Below, one piece after another: positions 6,466 to 7,851 of a DNA stretch of 7,851 nt. The notes beneath the pieces are model-generated. The model worked only from the letters and a program-made list of their open reading frames with translations, made no database searches and was not told the DNA's origin. The stretch comes from Clostridiales bacterium (GTDB taxonomy: Bacteria; Bacillota; Clostridia; Oscillospirales; Acutalibacteraceae): assembly GCA_021202245.1 (NCBI GenBank), contig JAJQDK010000012.1, positions 1 through 7,851 on the forward strand, read 5' to 3'. The translations under genes and the position numbers were made by a program. The number at the start of each line of letters is the position of its first letter. Positions within the stretch are counted from its first letter, which is position 1.

Positions 6466-7104
6466 TTAGTTTTTCGGTTGATTGTTATCGTATCTTTTGT
6501 TGTAGTATGTCACAAATACAGCTGCCGCTATCATAGCCAAAGCCAGTGCCAAAGCCGCAATTAAGCTTGACTGACCTGTCTTAGCCGAATCGGCTGCCGT
6601 TCCTGAGCCGGAGCCCGACGTTGCCGTGACTGCCGACGCTTCGTCTGACGTAGAGGATTTTGCATCATCTGCCGCCGTGCCGGACGCTGCCTGAGTGGTT
6701 TCGGCTGCTTCGGTAGTTGCTGCGGCAGTGGATTCCGTTGCTTCTGCCGTGGTTTCCGCCGCAGCAGCTTCAGTTGACTCTGCAGCCGTGGTTTCGGTTG
6801 CCTCGGTTGTTGCCGTTGTTTCGGTATCAGCGCTTGAGGCTTCGGTTGCTTCCGTGCTTTCACCGGTCATTGAAGCTTCGGTTGATTCAGTCGGTTCGCT
6901 TGTTTCGGCTGTTGTCGGAGTTGTTGTAGCTTCACTTGAGGCCTGCGACGGTACTTCGCCCTTAAAGGTGTTTACCGCCGTATTTGACTTAATGAACAAC
7001 GTCGCCTGCGTCGAGCTTATGGTATTGCCTGCCGACAGGGTGACAATAAGAACCGTACAGCAAAGCAGTAGGATCTTGGTTATACGCTTTCTCTTTTTGT
7101 TCAC
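6466..7104 (-). CDS. Mucin-like Thr/Ala/Glu/Ser-rich surface protein with SipW-type N-terminus and C-terminal anchor
   Basis: This 212-aa protein has a basic N-terminus (MNKKRKR), a hydrophobic segment (about 11-27) and STQA|TLFIKS, with NTF exactly ten residues after Ala34, matching the SipW-type pattern of its neighbours although the region is divergent. Residues 51-170 are almost entirely Thr, Ala, Ser and Glu in TEA/TTE repeats with no cysteine, suggesting an extended stalk. The C-terminus has SAKTGQSS (173-180), a transmembrane helix (about 181-200) and a basic tail (YNKRYDNNQPKN). This layout resembles a sortase sorting signal whose LPxTG has degenerated to SAKTG, so it may be membrane-anchored instead. 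There is no TasA domain. Translation starts at GTG (7104), preceded by GGAGG at seven bases. Operonic: 42 bp after the upstream gene. Confidence 0.82.
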   Translation of the reverse strand: MNKKRKRITKILLLCCTVLIVTLSAGNTISSTQATLFIKSNTAVNTFKGEVPSQASSEATTTPTTAETSEPTESTEASMTGESTEATEASSADTETTATTEATETTAAESTEAAAAETTAEATESTAAATTEAAETTQAASGTAADDAKSSTSDEASAVTATSGSGSGTAADSAKTGQSSLIAALALALAMIAAAVFVTYYNKRYDNNQPKN

Positions 7105-7146
7105 TTAAACACCTCCGTTTCTGCAAGTTTGCCTCAGCCGATTAAA

Positions 7147-7758
7147 TCACGGTGTTGCCGTAAAGGCTTCAACTGCAAGTTTGTCGGCTTCTGCGATTGT
7201 AATGTTTTCGGATTGAACTGCAAATGCAGTAACCTCGATTGTGTTGTCGGGCATTGCATTGATTATCGCAATATCGTCCGCTTCGATGTCTGTATTAAAG
7301 GTTACCGTTGTAAAGATAGCGGGAAGCTCAACGTCAGCGTCCTTTGCGTCAACTACGCCGCCGTCCGATCCTCCGATATAACGGTATACGCCCGACTCAA
7401 CAAGCGCCCAGTTGGTTTCATCTATGTTGAGTGTGGTGTAGCTTGCAAGATTGTTATCTATATAAAGATAAACATAGCTCTTTGCACTGCCCTTTTTAAC
7501 CGTAGCCGTCGGATCCTTATCCAGTACCGAGCCTGCTACAAAGGTATAGTCGTTGCCTGTAGTCTTGCTTCCGGTTGTAATCTTACCCGAATCATCAACG
7601 GGCGACTCCTCAACGATTACCGTGATTGACTGTCCGTTAAAGGTGTTGACTATTGTATCACTCTTGTCGGATAGCCAAGCTATGGTGGAGCCTACGGTAA
7701 GAGCAGCGATAATCACCAACGAAGCAGCGATTGTGATAATCCTTTTTTTGTATTTCAT
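7147..7758 (-). CDS. Small SipW-type TasA/CalY-like (camelysin-like) secreted protein
   Basis: This 203-aa protein is mostly a single TasA/CalY-like domain. The signal peptide has KYKKR, a hydrophobic core at about 7-26 and GSTIA|WLSDKSD (cleavage after Ala27), followed ten residues on by VNTFNGQ. The mature part shows family landmarks: a VLDKDPTATV segment (79-87), an SYVYLYIDN strand (94-102), an aromatic NWALV...GVYRYIGG hairpin (about 116-130) and a final TAFAVQSENI strand (177-186). TasA and CalY are exported through SipW and polymerise into biofilm fibres, so a fibre subunit or initiator is a fair guess; catalytic activity is not indicated. The ATG at 7758 follows AAAGGAGG with an 11-base spacer. 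It is the first gene of the visible operon, and the promoter is not clear in the 93 bases upstream. Confidence 0.88.
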   Translation of the reverse strand: MKYKKRIITIAASLVIIAALTVGSTIAWLSDKSDTIVNTFNGQSITVIVEESPVDDSGKITTGSKTTGNDYTFVAGSVLDKDPTATVKKGSAKSYVYLYIDNNLASYTTLNIDETNWALVESGVYRYIGGSDGGVVDAKDADVELPAIFTTVTFNTDIEADDIAIINAMPDNTIEVTAFAVQSENITIAEADKLAVEAFTATP

Positions 7759-7803
7759 TAACTTATTTTCCTCCTTTCAACAATCAGTTAATGAGTGGGA
7801 TGT

Positions 7804-7842
7804 TATCATATTTTCGAACGTCGAGAGAGGGGAAATATGATA
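7804..7842. promoter_or_regulatory. Inverted repeat upstream of the secreted-protein operon
   Basis: Arms TATCATATTTTC (7804-7815) and GGAAATATGATA (7831-7842) pair over 12 bp, with one G-T pair, around a 15-base loop, 46 bases upstream of the first gene's start. No T-tract follows on the minus strand (ACATCCC), and A-rich sequence follows on the plus strand, so it is not a terminator of the operon. TATGAT or TATCAT within the arms could serve as a -10 box, but no -35 is recognisable in the window. An operator or leader hairpin is the best guess. Confidence 0.45.
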
Positions 7843-7851
7843 AAATAAAAA

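Noticed and set aside
6695..7108. 137-codon plus-strand frame opposite the mucin-like gene
   Set aside because: It is the antisense shadow of repetitive Thr/Ala/Ser/Glu codons, giving a Val/Ala/Ser-only translation with no start signal.

Overview
The window looks like part of a chromosome from a gut-type Clostridia (Oscillospirales/Ruminococcus-like) bacterium. This is inferred from moderate GC, strong AGGAGG-type ribosome binding sites, SipW-type secreted proteins and a yybP-ykoY riboswitch. The exact genus cannot be read from the sequence. All convincing genes lie on the minus strand, so transcription runs from right to left.

Right to left, 7758-1674 carries five consecutive genes for secreted proteins with SipW-type (TasA/CalY/camelysin-like) N-termini. 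In order they are: a small 203-aa TasA/CalY-like protein; a 212-aa Thr/Ala/Glu/Ser-rich, mucin-like stalk protein with a C-terminal membrane segment; and three paralogous large proteins of about 532, 500 (505 if a frameshift is corrected) and 493 aa, each a TasA-like module followed by a repetitive, probably beta-helical domain. In all five, exactly ten residues separate the predicted -1 Ala of the signal peptide from an Asn-Thr-Phe motif. The first four genes are separated by only 24-42 bp, so they are very likely one operon. The fifth follows after about 150 bp, may have its own promoter, and is followed by a strong intrinsic terminator. I infer that the cluster builds a multi-component extracellular fibre or surface layer, with the dedicated signal peptidase SipW encoded outside the window.

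To the left, 747-1555 is a self-contained manganese-efflux unit: a near-consensus promoter, a yybP-ykoY manganese riboswitch whose 3' strand overlaps the 5' arm of an intrinsic terminator, and mntP.

The far left (1-746) has no intact gene. It holds palindrome-rich, repeat-like DNA (about 81-395) and then what looks like a frameshifted remnant of the low-complexity linker of a phage-type replication (replisome organiser/DnaD-like) protein on the plus strand (about 445-695).

Three start-codon or frame points change the proteins: the 532-aa gene most likely starts at TTG (6441), the 493-aa gene at the second ATG (3155), and the middle paralog has lost its natural C-terminus through an apparent 1-base deletion in a C-run near 3389-3392.
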